Source: Bacteroidales bacterium (GTDB lineage: Bacteria; Bacteroidota; Bacteroidia; Bacteroidales; UBA932). From it: 64,000 nt of DNA. Position numbers and translations under genes: made by a program. A model generated the notes under the pieces. That model was not told the DNA's origin and searched no databases. It saw only the letters and a list, made by a program, of their open reading frames with translations. This document shows, piece after piece, positions 8,983 to 17,279 of the stretch (position 1 is the stretch's first letter; every line of letters begins with the position of its first letter). The stretch spans positions 109,173 through 173,172 of the forward strand of contig JAEEQS010000003.1 in NCBI GenBank assembly GCA_016285455.1. Direction: 5' to 3'.

Positions 8983-9659
8983 TGATAATCCTCTGCGATA
9001 AAATCACCAAGGCCTTTGGGACCCAAGAGGTTCTCAAGGGCCTTAGTTTTACCGCATCCCAGGGAGAGGTGCTCAGCATCGTTGGCGCCAGCGGAGCCGG
9101 CAAGACTACTTTGCTCCAGATTCTGGGAACAATACTTACTCCAGACAGCGGAAAGGTTGTCATAGATGGAATAGACGTATTTTCTCTGGACCCTAAAAGC
9201 TTGGCATCTTTCCGCAACCAGAAGATTGGCTTTGTTTTCCAGTTCCACCATCTTCTTCCTGAATTTTCCGCAGTTGAAAACATTATGCTTCCGGCGCTTA
9301 TCGGAAGATATGAAGGCGCATCTAAGGAGAAGCTGACAGATAGGCAGATACGCCAGCGGGCAGAAGAGCTTCTGGCTGAACTTGGACTCAAGGGAAAAGA
9401 GAACAGTCGTCCTTCCGAGCTTAGCGGCGGAGAGCAGCAGAGAGTGGCGATAGCCAGAGCTATGATCAATAATCCAAAAATCATATTCGCCGACGAGCCT
9501 AGCGGTAATCTCGACAGCACCACCAAGCAGGAGCTCCACGACCTTTTCTTCCGGATGAGAGACTCTCACGGCCAGACAATTGTCATAGTCACTCACGATG
9601 AGGGCCTTGCCGCCAGATGCGACCGCTGCATGACACTAAAAGACGGTGTTTTTGTCTAA
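8982..9659 (+). CDS. lolD: ABC transporter ATP-binding protein, LolD type
   Basis: Cytoplasmic ATPase of the LolD/MacB/FtsE family; LolD powers release of lipoproteins from the inner membrane for delivery to the outer membrane. Walker A GASGAGKT (35-42), signature LSGGEQQR, Walker B IIFADEPSG and a switch His in VTHDE are present. The Q-loop stretch GFVFQFHHLLPEF is the typical LolD form. Length of 225 is normal. The ATG shares a base with the EF-G stop, and trmN6 overlaps its own stop the same way, so the three genes are translationally linked. No LolC/E permease gene is adjacent; the partner must be elsewhere. Confidence 0.9.
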   Translation: MIILCDKITKAFGTQEVLKGLSFTASQGEVLSIVGASGAGKTTLLQILGTILTPDSGKVVIDGIDVFSLDPKSLASFRNQKIGFVFQFHHLLPEFSAVENIMLPALIGRYEGASKEKLTDRQIRQRAEELLAELGLKGKENSRPSELSGGEQQRVAIARAMINNPKIIFADEPSGNLDSTTKQELHDLFFRMRDSHGQTIVIVTHDEGLAARCDRCMTLKDGVFV

Positions 9660-10402
9660 TGGCAGGTAACAGTTATTTTGCCTTCAAGCGTTTTACGGTT
9701 GAGCAAGCCGATGTTGCAATGCGTGTAAATACAGACGGCGTGCTTCTTGGCGCTTGGTTTACTATTCCAGATGAAATCAATCCTTCTGTTCTTGACGCTG
9801 GCTGTGGCACTGGAGTTATTGCACTTATGGCTTCTCAGAGGCTGGCAGGGAAATTCACATCCTTTTCTGTTGGTGCGGTAGAGATAGACAACCCTTCCTG
9901 CATCCAGGCGCAGAAGAATTTTGCGGCCTCGCCGTGGAAAAGAAACCTGGTGCTATACAACTCTGACTATCAGTCTTTCTGCGATTCAGCTCTAGCAAAA
10001 TACAACGCAATAGTTTCTAACCCTCCATATTTTGTGAACAGCCTCAAGAATCCGTCTCAGACAAAGAAAACAGCGCGTCATACAGATAGCCTTCCATATG
10101 AAGATTTGCTTTCGGGCGCCAAGAAAATCCTGAAAGTTTCAGGACATCTGTCGGTAATTCTTCCTGCGGCAGAATTCGGTCTTTTTGAAAAAATCGCCGA
10201 GGAAAAAGGATTCTTTCCTTTCAGAAAATGCAGGGTGTTTTCAAAAGAGGGAGATTCTTCTCCAATCAGGATAATGGCAGAATTTTCTATGGCCGGCAAA
10301 AAGAATGCAGAGGCGTCTCAAGACCTCTGCATTATGAATTTGAATCTTGAATATACTCCTGAGTACAAGTCTCTTACAAAAGACTTTTATCTGAAGTTTT
10401 AG
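9659..10402 (+). CDS. trmN6: tRNA1(Val) (adenine37-N6)-methyltransferase
   Basis: SAM-dependent methyltransferase (YfiC family) expected to make m6A37 in tRNA-Val. The SAM-binding motif DAGCGTGVIALMA and the adenine-N6 catalytic motif NPPYF (in AIVSNPPYF) are clear, followed by the family's RHTDSLPYEDLL stretch. The track's ORF begins inside lolD at 9617; the ATG at 9659, formed by the TAATG overlap with the lolD stop, gives a 247-residue protein of normal length. Its end overlaps the convergent gene by 4 bases. Confidence 0.92.
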   Translation: MAGNSYFAFKRFTVEQADVAMRVNTDGVLLGAWFTIPDEINPSVLDAGCGTGVIALMASQRLAGKFTSFSVGAVEIDNPSCIQAQKNFAASPWKRNLVLYNSDYQSFCDSALAKYNAIVSNPPYFVNSLKNPSQTKKTARHTDSLPYEDLLSGAKKILKVSGHLSVILPAAEFGLFEKIAEEKGFFPFRKCRVFSKEGDSSPIRIMAEFSMAGKKNAEASQDLCIMNLNLEYTPEYKSLTKDFYLKF

Positions 10403-10914
10403 TTGGTTTTCTTTGGCTCTCTGCCCTTAGGCCCCGACTGCCTTCTCCACTGAGAAAGAAGATCGTTCATAAATCTTTCCTCCACCATTCTTACCATAGC
10501 GGCTTTCTTTATAGGAAGCACTTTCTGGTATTCGTAATAGTGAAGTTTCTGGAGAGAAGCCTCCCTGTCGAGATTTTCGTAATAGGTATCTGCCAGGGCT
10601 TTGATCTCGTCATCGGTTGCATTTCCTTCTTTTACAGCCTTGTGCAACGCCCAAGCGCTTTTGCGGGTTTCTTTTCTGGCAGCATTTCTTTCCGCGTCGC
10701 ATTTTTCATAAACCGGCCAGAAAACCTTTGCCTCTTCCGGGGTAAGCTGGAGTTGCTTTGTGAAAAATGCTATTTTGCGGCTCTGAATGTCGGCCATCAT
10801 CTGCTCGAACTTTTCCTTGTTGCGCCCATCGTTCTTCTTGTCCGCATTCTCGTTCTGCGCCAAACTTATAGTGCAGAAAGTCAAGGCTAAAGCCAAAAAG
10901 AATATTTTTTTCAT
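10399..10914 (-). CDS. Small periplasmic helical protein (Spy/CpxP-like)
   Basis: A 171-residue exported protein with a signal peptide (residues 1-19, ending SLAQ) and a largely helical, highly charged mature part. LQLTPEEAKVFWPVY resembles the LTxxQ/LTxEQ motif of the Spy/CpxP family of periplasmic stress chaperones, and such proteins often follow ECF sigma/anti-sigma pairs in Bacteroidota. It ends with a basic tail (GPKGREPKKTN). It is last in the run transketolase, ECF sigma, one-TM protein, this gene. Stress sensing or chaperone function is inference; homology to Spy is weak from the sequence alone. Confidence 0.7.
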   Translation of the reverse strand: MKKIFFLALALTFCTISLAQNENADKKNDGRNKEKFEQMMADIQSRKIAFFTKQLQLTPEEAKVFWPVYEKCDAERNAARKETRKSAWALHKAVKEGNATDDEIKALADTYYENLDREASLQKLHYYEYQKVLPIKKAAMVRMVEERFMNDLLSQWRRQSGPKGREPKKTN

Positions 10915-10925
10915 AATTGTATGTT

Positions 10926-11417
10926 TTATCTGTTAGTCGTTATTTCTTCAGCTATAAGACCCGGATAAGAAGGAGCCATCAAGGTAATGTATTCTTCCAA
11001 CGCGTCGTATTCATCATCTGAAAGATCATCGTCTTCTTCTTCAGGAACGTCTTGGGCGAAAGAGTTGTGATATATATCTACAACCTCTATGGCGCCGAAC
11101 TTGTTAACCAGGCTGTCCAGCATCATATTTCCCTCTTCTGTAAGCTCGCTCTGAGCAAGCGTATTGTTTTGCTTAAGGCTGGTAAGGCGCATAATGCCCC
11201 AGCCCATTCCGGCAACCAGCAGGAACGAGGCGGCAAGGGCAAGGCTTGCCTTGAGGACTTTTACCCAATCCCACTTTCCGGAAGGCTTTGTCTGAAGGGT
11301 TTTCTCCCTGAGCCTTTCTTCCAGATTTTCAAAATACCCCTCAGGAGCATCAAAAGGAATCTTCCTCATCTCAGCCCTTTGCAGGATATCCATTTCATTA
11401 TTCCTTTCCATTTCCAT
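10926..11417 (-). CDS. Single-TM protein, probable anti-sigma factor
   Basis: A 163-residue protein with a basic cytoplasmic N-terminus containing PFDAPEGYFENLEERLREK, a motif common in proteins after Bacteroidota ECF sigma genes. One membrane segment (about VLKASLALAASFLLVAGMGW) follows, then an acidic periplasmic tail (EEEDDDLSDDEYDALEEY). There is no zinc-binding HxxxCxxC anti-sigma motif. The track's first codon is TTG; the ATG at 11417 is preferred, though later ATGs are possible. Position between the sigma gene and the periplasmic gene suggests it holds the sigma factor inactive; this is inferred from context. Confidence 0.7.
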   Translation of the reverse strand: MEMERNNEMDILQRAEMRKIPFDAPEGYFENLEERLREKTLQTKPSGKWDWVKVLKASLALAASFLLVAGMGWGIMRLTSLKQNNTLAQSELTEEGNMMLDSLVNKFGAIEVVDIYHNSFAQDVPEEEDDDLSDDEYDALEEYITLMAPSYPGLIAEEITTNR

Positions 11418-11464
11418 TTTTCTTTTCAACGATATTTAGATGTCTATAGGCGCACAAAGTAAAA

Positions 11465-12013
11465 TCAAAATTTTCCAAACTCCTTGAGATTTTTCTCTAT
11501 CTTCTTGTATGCCAGCGAATAAGATGCCTTAACAGCATCTGGATTACTATCTAGAATCTCAGCGATTTTGGCATACTCCATCTCCTGGAAGTACCTCATT
11601 GAGAATATGGCGCGTTGGCGGTCCGGCAGTTTTGCAACCTCGTGCTGAAGCAGAAACTGGATGGTATCTCCCCTGAAATACGGATCGTCGGCTATACGGT
11701 TGGCCAGCCTTGTTTCAAAAGGAGTCAGGGAAAACTTGTTGTTAAGCCTTTCTTTCTTCAGGAAGGTAAAGGCTTCGTTAGTGGCAATTCTGTACAGCCA
11801 GGTGTAAAGCCCGCTTTCTCCGCGGAATGTAGGCAAGGCTTTCCAGACTTTCATAAACGTGTTCTGAAGAAGGTCATCCGCATCGTCGTGGTTAAAAACC
11901 AACTCTCTCAAATGCCAATAGAGTCTTTTAGAGTACTCTCTGACTATGAGGTTGAAAGCCTGAGTCTGCCCTCCTTCTGATTTATATATGTCCAGAATCT
12001 CCTTGTCGGTCAT
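11465..12013 (-). CDS. RNA polymerase ECF-type sigma factor
   Basis: A 182-residue group 4 sigma factor. Region 2 covers about residues 25-90 (DDADDLLQNTFMKVWKALPTF, then YTWLYRIATNEAF). Region 4 at the C-terminus (LPDRQRAIFSMRYFQEMEYAKIAEIL) supplies the helix-turn-helix that reads the -35 region. It would direct polymerase to a stress regulon, most simply including its own downstream genes. The ATG lies directly after the transketolase C-subunit stop with no intergenic base, so it may be expressed from the transketolase promoter as well as its own. The downstream one-TM protein is the likely antagonist. Confidence 0.93.
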   Translation of the reverse strand: MTDKEILDIYKSEGGQTQAFNLIVREYSKRLYWHLRELVFNHDDADDLLQNTFMKVWKALPTFRGESGLYTWLYRIATNEAFTFLKKERLNNKFSLTPFETRLANRIADDPYFRGDTIQFLLQHEVAKLPDRQRAIFSMRYFQEMEYAKIAEILDSNPDAVKASYSLAYKKIEKNLKEFGKF

Positions 12014-12967
12014 TTATTTCCTTGAGATGGCGCGTCTTGCTGCAGAGACTATGTGCTCCGCGTCCAGACCGTAGGCCTTCATCAGCTCTGCCGGCGTTCC
12101 ACTCTGCCCGAATTTGTCGTTTATGGCCACAAATTCCATAGGTGCCGGAGCCTCGGCCGCCAGAATTCCGGCAACCATTTCTCCCATTCCGCCAAAGATG
12201 AAATGCTCTTCAGCCGCAACGGCGCATCCTGTTTTCTTAATAGACTCAAGAACGGTGCCGCGGTCAAAAGGCTTGATTGTAGCAACGTTTATAACGTCTG
12301 CTGTTATGCCCTCCTTTTCCAGTTCTTCGGCTGCCAGAAGAGCCTCCCATACAAGGTGTCCCGTTGCAAGAATAGTGACGTCTTTTCCGTCGCTGAGCTT
12401 ATAGGCCTTTCCTATTTCAAAGACTTGATCTTCCGGAGTGAAGTTAGGCACGCTAGGCCTTCCAAATCTCAGATATACGGGGCCGTTCCACTTGGCAGCG
12501 GCAATGGTGGCGTTCTTTGTCTGGTTGAAGTCACACGGCACAACTACGCTCATTCCCGGAAGCATCCTCATAAGCCCGATGTCTTCCAGAATCTGGTGGG
12601 TTGCCCCGTCTTCTCCAAGCGTGATACCCGCGTGAGATGCGGCAATCTTGACGTTAGTCTCGGAATAGGCCACAGCCATTCTGACCTGGTCGTAAACCCT
12701 TCCCGCAGCAAAGGCCGCGAATGTTCCCACAAACGGAACTTTTCCGTTAAGAGAAAGTCCTGCGGCTACGTTTATCATATTTGCCTCGGCGATTCCGGCC
12801 TGGAAAAACCTTTGAGGAAATTCCTTTGCAAAAGCGTCCATTTTAACGGAACCCTTGAGATCAGCGGCAAGAGCCACAACATCTTTGCACTCTCTTCCTG
12901 CGGCCTGAAGTCCTTCTCCGAATCCCGAGCGAGTATCCTTGTTTCCTGTATTTGTGTACTTTGTCAT
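12014..12967 (-). CDS. Transketolase, C-terminal subunit
   Basis: Second half of a split transketolase: the pyrimidine-binding domain plus the C-terminal domain. The block SETNVKIAASHAGITLGEDGATHQ contains the family's conserved positions for the thiamine diphosphate pyrimidine ring, and the C-terminal part includes GKDVTILATGHLVWEAL and DVINVATIKPFD. At 317 residues it matches the split form. It must pair with the N-terminal subunit encoded 19 bases upstream to make an active enzyme of the non-oxidative pentose phosphate pathway. The ECF sigma gene follows with no gap. Confidence 0.93.
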   Translation of the reverse strand: MTKYTNTGNKDTRSGFGEGLQAAGRECKDVVALAADLKGSVKMDAFAKEFPQRFFQAGIAEANMINVAAGLSLNGKVPFVGTFAAFAAGRVYDQVRMAVAYSETNVKIAASHAGITLGEDGATHQILEDIGLMRMLPGMSVVVPCDFNQTKNATIAAAKWNGPVYLRFGRPSVPNFTPEDQVFEIGKAYKLSDGKDVTILATGHLVWEALLAAEELEKEGITADVINVATIKPFDRGTVLESIKKTGCAVAAEEHFIFGGMGEMVAGILAAEAPAPMEFVAINDKFGQSGTPAELMKAYGLDAEHIVSAARRAISRK

Positions 12968-12986
12968 TTTCCAGATGTTTTAATGG

Positions 12987-13838
12987 TTAAAAATCTCCGA
13001 GGGTTTCAGGTATCTGGGCTAGAGCAGCCTCGCATTCTTCTGGCTTCGGGGCCTTTCCGTGCCATTTGCAGGTGCCTTCCATAAAGTCCACGCCCTTTCC
13101 CATAACGGTCTTGAGCATAATCATAACCGGTTTCGGCTCAATTTGCTGCAGTTCTTCAGCTAGCTTTATCGCTGAGATAATGTCTTCCACGCTGTTGCCG
13201 TCTTCTGCTATGACCACATTCCAACCAAAGGCCTTCCACCTCTGGTCCAGATGGTCTGGGCCAATGACTTCTTCCGTGGTTCCGTCTATCTGCTGGCCGT
13301 TCCAGTCTGTGAAGGCAATCAGGTTGTCTACTTTGTGGTGAGATGCAAACTGGGCGGCTTCCCAGATCTGGCCCTCCTGGCTTTCCCCGTCTCCCACAAG
13401 ACAATAAACTTTGTTAGGATCGCCAGAGAGTTTCTTTCCCAGCGCGGCTCCTACGGCTACGCTGAGGCCTTGCCCCAGAGAGCCGCTGGCTTCAAACACT
13501 CCCGGAAGGTTTGTGTCCGTTGCCGGATGCCCCTGAAGACGGCTTCCAATCTTGCGGAACGTGGAGAGTTCTTCTACAGGAAAATAACCGCTTCTGGCAA
13601 GGGCGCTGTAAAGCAGAGGAGATTCGTGCCCGCAGGAAAGGAAGAACATATCTTGTCCTTTTCCGGTACGGTTCCAGTTCTTTGGATCGTGCTTCATCTT
13701 GTTGAAATACAGCACGGTTACAACATCTGTGGAGCTGAGGCTTCCTCCCGGATGCCCGCTCTTTGCCAGTGTCACCATACGGAGAATGTCTCTTCTGATC
13801 TGGCTGGCAATATCTTTCAGTCTTTGAAGGTCAGACAT
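12987..13838 (-). CDS. Transketolase, N-terminal subunit
   Basis: First half of a split transketolase, the domain binding the diphosphate of thiamine diphosphate. The GDG...N motif is seen in GDGESQEGQIWEAAQF ... DWNGQQIDG, and the early HPGGSLSSTDVVTVLYF block is typical. The track's start at 13844 is a TTG; the ATG at 13838 gives 283 residues beginning MSDLQRLKD. It transfers two-carbon ketol units between sugar phosphates together with the C-subunit downstream. No clear TAnnTTTG box is visible in the 56 bases shared with the divergent lepA gene on this strand. Confidence 0.93.
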   Translation of the reverse strand: MSDLQRLKDIASQIRRDILRMVTLAKSGHPGGSLSSTDVVTVLYFNKMKHDPKNWNRTGKGQDMFFLSCGHESPLLYSALARSGYFPVEELSTFRKIGSRLQGHPATDTNLPGVFEASGSLGQGLSVAVGAALGKKLSGDPNKVYCLVGDGESQEGQIWEAAQFASHHKVDNLIAFTDWNGQQIDGTTEEVIGPDHLDQRWKAFGWNVVIAEDGNSVEDIISAIKLAEELQQIEPKPVMIMLKTVMGKGVDFMEGTCKWHGKAPKPEECEAALAQIPETLGDF

Positions 13839-13879
13839 AAGCAAAAAATTGTCGGTTTTATACTGATTGTAAATTTAGT

Positions 13880-13887
13880 TATTTTTG
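13880..13887 (+). promoter_or_regulatory. Candidate -7 box (TATTTTTG) for lepA, near-leaderless
   Basis: Exact TAnnTTTG match ending 7 bases before the lepA ATG, so transcription should begin at or within a few bases of the start codon. No TTTG at the standard upstream spacing. Confidence 0.5.
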
Positions 13888-13894
13888 CACTGCG

Positions 13895-15679
13895 ATGAAA
13901 AATATCAGGAACTTTTGCATTATAGCGCATATAGATCACGGCAAATCCACGCTTGCGGACAGGATGCTGGAAGTTACAGGCACTGTCACCAGCCGCGAGA
14001 TGGAGGCTCAGGTGCTGGACTCGATGGATCTGGAGAAGGAGAAGGGAATCACCATAAAGAGCCACGCCGTTCAGATGAAATACACCAAAGACGGCCAGGA
14101 ATATACACTCAACCTTCTGGACACCCCGGGACACGTAGACTTCTCGTATGAAGTGTCTCGCTCTATTGCTTCCAGCGAAGGGGCTCTGCTTGTTGTTGAC
14201 GCTACCCAGGGCATTCAGGCCCAGACAATATCTAACTTGTATCTGGCTTTGGACCACGATCTTACGATTATTCCGGTACTCAACAAGATAGATATGGAGG
14301 CCGCAGAGCCGGAACTTGTAAGAGACCAGGTTTGCGATCTTCTAGGATGCGATGCCGAGGAGGTTCTGATGTGTTCTGCCAAGACCGGAGAAGGTGTTCC
14401 GGCAATACTGGACGCCATTGTTGAAAGAATTCCCGCTCCGGTAGGAGATCCTAACGCCCCGCTCCAGGCTCTGATATTCGATTCCGTATTCAATCCTTTC
14501 CGCGGCATCATAGCATACTTCAAAGTTGAGGCGGGCAGCATCCGGAAGGGAGAAAAAGTGAAGTTCTTCAACACCGGAATGGAGTACGTGGCAGACGAGG
14601 TTGGAACAATGGGTCTCAAGCTCAATCCAAAGCCCGAAATCACTTGCGGAAACGTGGGTTACATCATAAGCGGAATCAAGAGCGCGGTAGAGGTAAAGGT
14701 CGGTGACACCATAACATCCGTCCAGAATCCTTGCAAGGAGGCAATTGCAGGATTCGAGGAGGTTAAGCCTATGGTCTTTGCCGGCGTATATCCAGTAGAG
14801 ACAGACGAATACGACCAGCTCAAGGTTTCCCTTGAAAAACTTCAGCTCAACGATGCCTCTCTGGTATTCGAGCCGGAAAGCTCTATGGCTCTGGGCTTCG
14901 GGTTCCGCTGCGGATTCCTCGGCCTCCTTCATCTGGAAATTGTTCAGGAGAGGCTTTACAGGGAGTTCGATATGGACTGCATCACCACGGTTCCGAACGT
15001 CTCCTTCAAGGTCTATACAACAGACGGTAATGTTCTGGATGTCCATAACCCTTCAGGCCTTCCGGAGGTAACAATGATAGACCATATAGAAGAGCCTTAC
15101 ATCCGCGCCCAGGTCATCAGCAAGGCAGACTTCTTCGGCCCTATAATGAAGCTTTGCCTAGACAAGAGGGGAACCCTTGTAAGCCAGCACTATATCACCA
15201 CAGACCGCGTTGAGCTCAATTTCGATCTTCCGCTATCTGAAATAGTATTTGATTTCTACGACAAGCTCAAGAGCATTTCCAAGGGTTACGCTTCCTTCGA
15301 TTATCACATCACTGATTACCGTCCGGCTCAGCTTGTCAAGCTCGATATCCTTCTCAACGGCGAGCAGGTAGACGCCCTTTCATCGCTGATCCACAGAGAC
15401 CACGCCTACGACTTTGGAAGAAGAATGTGCGAAAAGCTCAAAGACCTCATTCCAAGACAGCAATTCGACATTGCAATCCAGGCTGCTATCGGAGCCAAGA
15501 TTATCGCCAGGGAAACTGTCCGCCAGGTAAGAAAAGATGTTACCGCAAAGTGCTACGGCGGAGATATTTCAAGAAAGCGTAAACTCCTTGAAAAACAGAA
15601 GAAAGGAAAGAAGCGCATGCGCCAGGTAGGCCAGGTTCAGGTGCCTCAGAGCGCCTTTATGGCAGTGCTCAAACTATAG
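13895..15679 (+). CDS. lepA: Elongation factor 4 (LepA)
   Basis: Ribosome-binding GTPase implicated in back-translocation or in initiation and ribosome assembly. All G motifs are canonical: AHIDHGKST (P-loop), DTPGHVDF with its catalytic His, and NKID. The LepA-specific C-terminal domain is present ([23 protein letters not shown]). Its length of 594 is normal. It is divergent from the transketolase genes and followed 14 bases later by a lipoprotein gene. Its intact G3 motif provides an internal control for the altered EF-G paralogue in this window. Confidence 0.97.
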   Translation: MKNIRNFCIIAHIDHGKSTLADRMLEVTGTVTSREMEAQVLDSMDLEKEKGITIKSHAVQMKYTKDGQEYTLNLLDTPGHVDFSYEVSRSIASSEGALLVVDATQGIQAQTISNLYLALDHDLTIIPVLNKIDMEAAEPELVRDQVCDLLGCDAEEVLMCSAKTGEGVPAILDAIVERIPAPVGDPNAPLQALIFDSVFNPFRGIIAYFKVEAGSIRKGEKVKFFNTGMEYVADEVGTMGLKLNPKPEITCGNVGYIISGIKSAVEVKVGDTITSVQNPCKEAIAGFEEVKPMVFAGVYPVETDEYDQLKVSLEKLQLNDASLVFEPESSMALGFGFRCGFLGLLHLEIVQERLYREFDMDCITTVPNVSFKVYTTDGNVLDVHNPSGLPEVTMIDHIEEPYIRAQVISKADFFGPIMKLCLDKRGTLVSQHYITTDRVELNFDLPLSEIVFDFYDKLKSISKGYASFDYHITDYRPAQLVKLDILLNGEQVDALSSLIHRDHAYDFGRRMCEKLKDLIPRQQFDIAIQAAIGAKIIARETVRQVRKDVTAKCYGGDISRKRKLLEKQKKGKKRMRQVGQVQVPQSAFMAVLKL

Positions 15680-15693
15680 ACAAATAAACTAGT

Positions 15694-17202
15694 ATGAAAC
15701 GATATCTTTTTTTCTCGGCGATTATAGTTGCGGCCTTGGCGCTATCCGGCTGCCGGCAGTCCGCGCAAAAACCCGCCGAGACAGAACAATCCCAAGAAAC
15801 TCCTCAGCAGAAAGATAATAAACTCCTCTATCCGCCTGCAATAGATCTTGGCCTTTCCGTCAAGTGGGCCGGATGCAATCTTGGCGCAGAATCATCTAAT
15901 GATTTCGGATATTATTACGCCTGGGCCGAGATTGAGCCAAAGGCTGAATATTCCGCCGAGAATTACAAGTGGTATAAAAATGTCAATGGTGATCTTGTGC
16001 TGACCAAAAAGAATTTTGGCCCAGAAGATGATGTTGCCGCCGCCAAGCTCGGCAATGGATGGAGAATGCCGACTCTTGAAGAATTCAAGGAACTTATAGA
16101 GAAATGCGAATGGAAATGGATTAAAAGAGACGGCGTGCCTGGTTATAAGGTAATAAGCAAAACCAACGGCAACAGCATCTTTCTGCCTTGTGCCGGTTTC
16201 TTTTATGACGACAGCAATCTAGGCGGGACAGAAGGAGGCTATTACTGGTCTTTCACTCCAGAAGGCGAGAGCAACAATGCGGATTATCTGTATTTCTGCG
16301 ATCACGATATAGACTGGAACTATATGGAACGCGAATCCGGCATGCCAATCCGCCCGGTTCGCGAGTATAACGACGAGCCCAAAAAAGACGGTTCGGAAGA
16401 AGGGTTGGAAATTTTAGGAGAAATAGCCTTAGGCCTTGAGAAATTTGCAAAGGAGGCCGTGGAAAAGGGCTGGATAGATACAACAAAGAAAGAAGAGCAA
16501 AAAGAAATTCCGGCGCAAAAGAAAGAAGATGAGACAAATCCTGAGCCTCAAGAGCCAAATGCCTGGTATGCAAAGGATTTCTCTTTTACACTGAACAAGT
16601 ACGGCTACCTTAACTATATGGGAAACATTTCACGCCTGGCCGATGACGACAGATCCTATCTGGTTACCAGAATAGGAAACAAAGCTTGGATCAAAACCCA
16701 GAGAAAAGGCATTACAACAAGCGTGGATGTTTTTGAATATTCCAATGGCCAGACAACAAGGAAAACTTACAAGAAAGGCAAGCTTTCTTACACATCTTCT
16801 CCGGTCAGCATTTCTCTGGGGAAAAAGCTGGAATCATACATCGCTGAGGGAAAAGATTTCCAGATTGCCCACAAGAGTTTCAATATCAGTACAAAGGGAG
16901 CAAAAGAGAGCACCTTCTGCGGCAGACCTTGCTGGATTGCAAATGAAACAATAGATACTCTTGTTGCGGGGCACAAGCTTCACCTGGTCCGCACTATATA
17001 TTTAGACAAGCAATACGGATTTGCATACAAGGTTCAAGCAAAAGGCAACGGTCCAAGCGGAAAAATAGATATGACTCCGTTTGAAGTAACATCATTTACA
17101 GACCATCCAACATCCAAAGATATTCCAGACCCGTCAAAAACCGAAAGTGTTCTTGACGGCGTAAAACGCCAGGTCCTCAACGCCGCCGACCAGCATAATT
17201 AG
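15694..17202 (+). CDS. Lipoprotein with Fibrobacter-major-paralogue-like domain and unknown C-terminal domain
   Basis: A 502-residue exported lipoprotein: the signal peptide ends in the lipobox ALSGC with Cys20 as the lipidation site, followed by a Gln/Glu/Pro-rich linker. Residues about 45-230 resemble the Bacteroidota 'Fibrobacter succinogenes major paralogous' domain (IDLGLSVKWAGCNLGAES, YYYAWAEIEPK, NGWRMPTLEEFKELI, MPIRPVRE), a C-type-lectin-like fold common in surface proteins. A charged linker (about 235-290) joins it to an unrecognised domain beginning WYAKDFSFTLNKYGY. It follows lepA by 14 bases but shares no obvious function with it. Ligand unknown. Confidence 0.8.
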   Translation: MKRYLFFSAIIVAALALSGCRQSAQKPAETEQSQETPQQKDNKLLYPPAIDLGLSVKWAGCNLGAESSNDFGYYYAWAEIEPKAEYSAENYKWYKNVNGDLVLTKKNFGPEDDVAAAKLGNGWRMPTLEEFKELIEKCEWKWIKRDGVPGYKVISKTNGNSIFLPCAGFFYDDSNLGGTEGGYYWSFTPEGESNNADYLYFCDHDIDWNYMERESGMPIRPVREYNDEPKKDGSEEGLEILGEIALGLEKFAKEAVEKGWIDTTKKEEQKEIPAQKKEDETNPEPQEPNAWYAKDFSFTLNKYGYLNYMGNISRLADDDRSYLVTRIGNKAWIKTQRKGITTSVDVFEYSNGQTTRKTYKKGKLSYTSSPVSISLGKKLESYIAEGKDFQIAHKSFNISTKGAKESTFCGRPCWIANETIDTLVAGHKLHLVRTIYLDKQYGFAYKVQAKGNGPSGKIDMTPFEVTSFTDHPTSKDIPDPSKTESVLDGVKRQVLNAADQHN

Positions 17203-17210
17203 TAACATAA

Positions 17211-17277
17211 TACGGCTCAAAAAAGCCAAAATAATCTACTTTACGGCTCAAAAATCTCGAGAATGAGCCATATTTTT
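17211..17277 (+). terminator. Repeat-containing terminator region between convergent genes
   Basis: TACGGCTCAAAAA occurs twice as a direct repeat (17211-17223 and 17242-17254). GGCTCA at 17245-17250 pairs with TGAGCC at 17264-17269 around the palindrome TCTCGAGA, followed by ATATTTTTG. This fits a terminator for the lipoprotein gene. On the opposite strand no strong T run directly follows the stem. Confidence 0.5.
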
Positions 17278-17279
17278 GA

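Noticed and set aside
12053-13084. 343-residue plus-strand ORF across the transketolase genes
   Set aside because: Antisense to both well-conserved transketolase subunits; Cys- and Ser-rich translation typical of reverse-frame reading.
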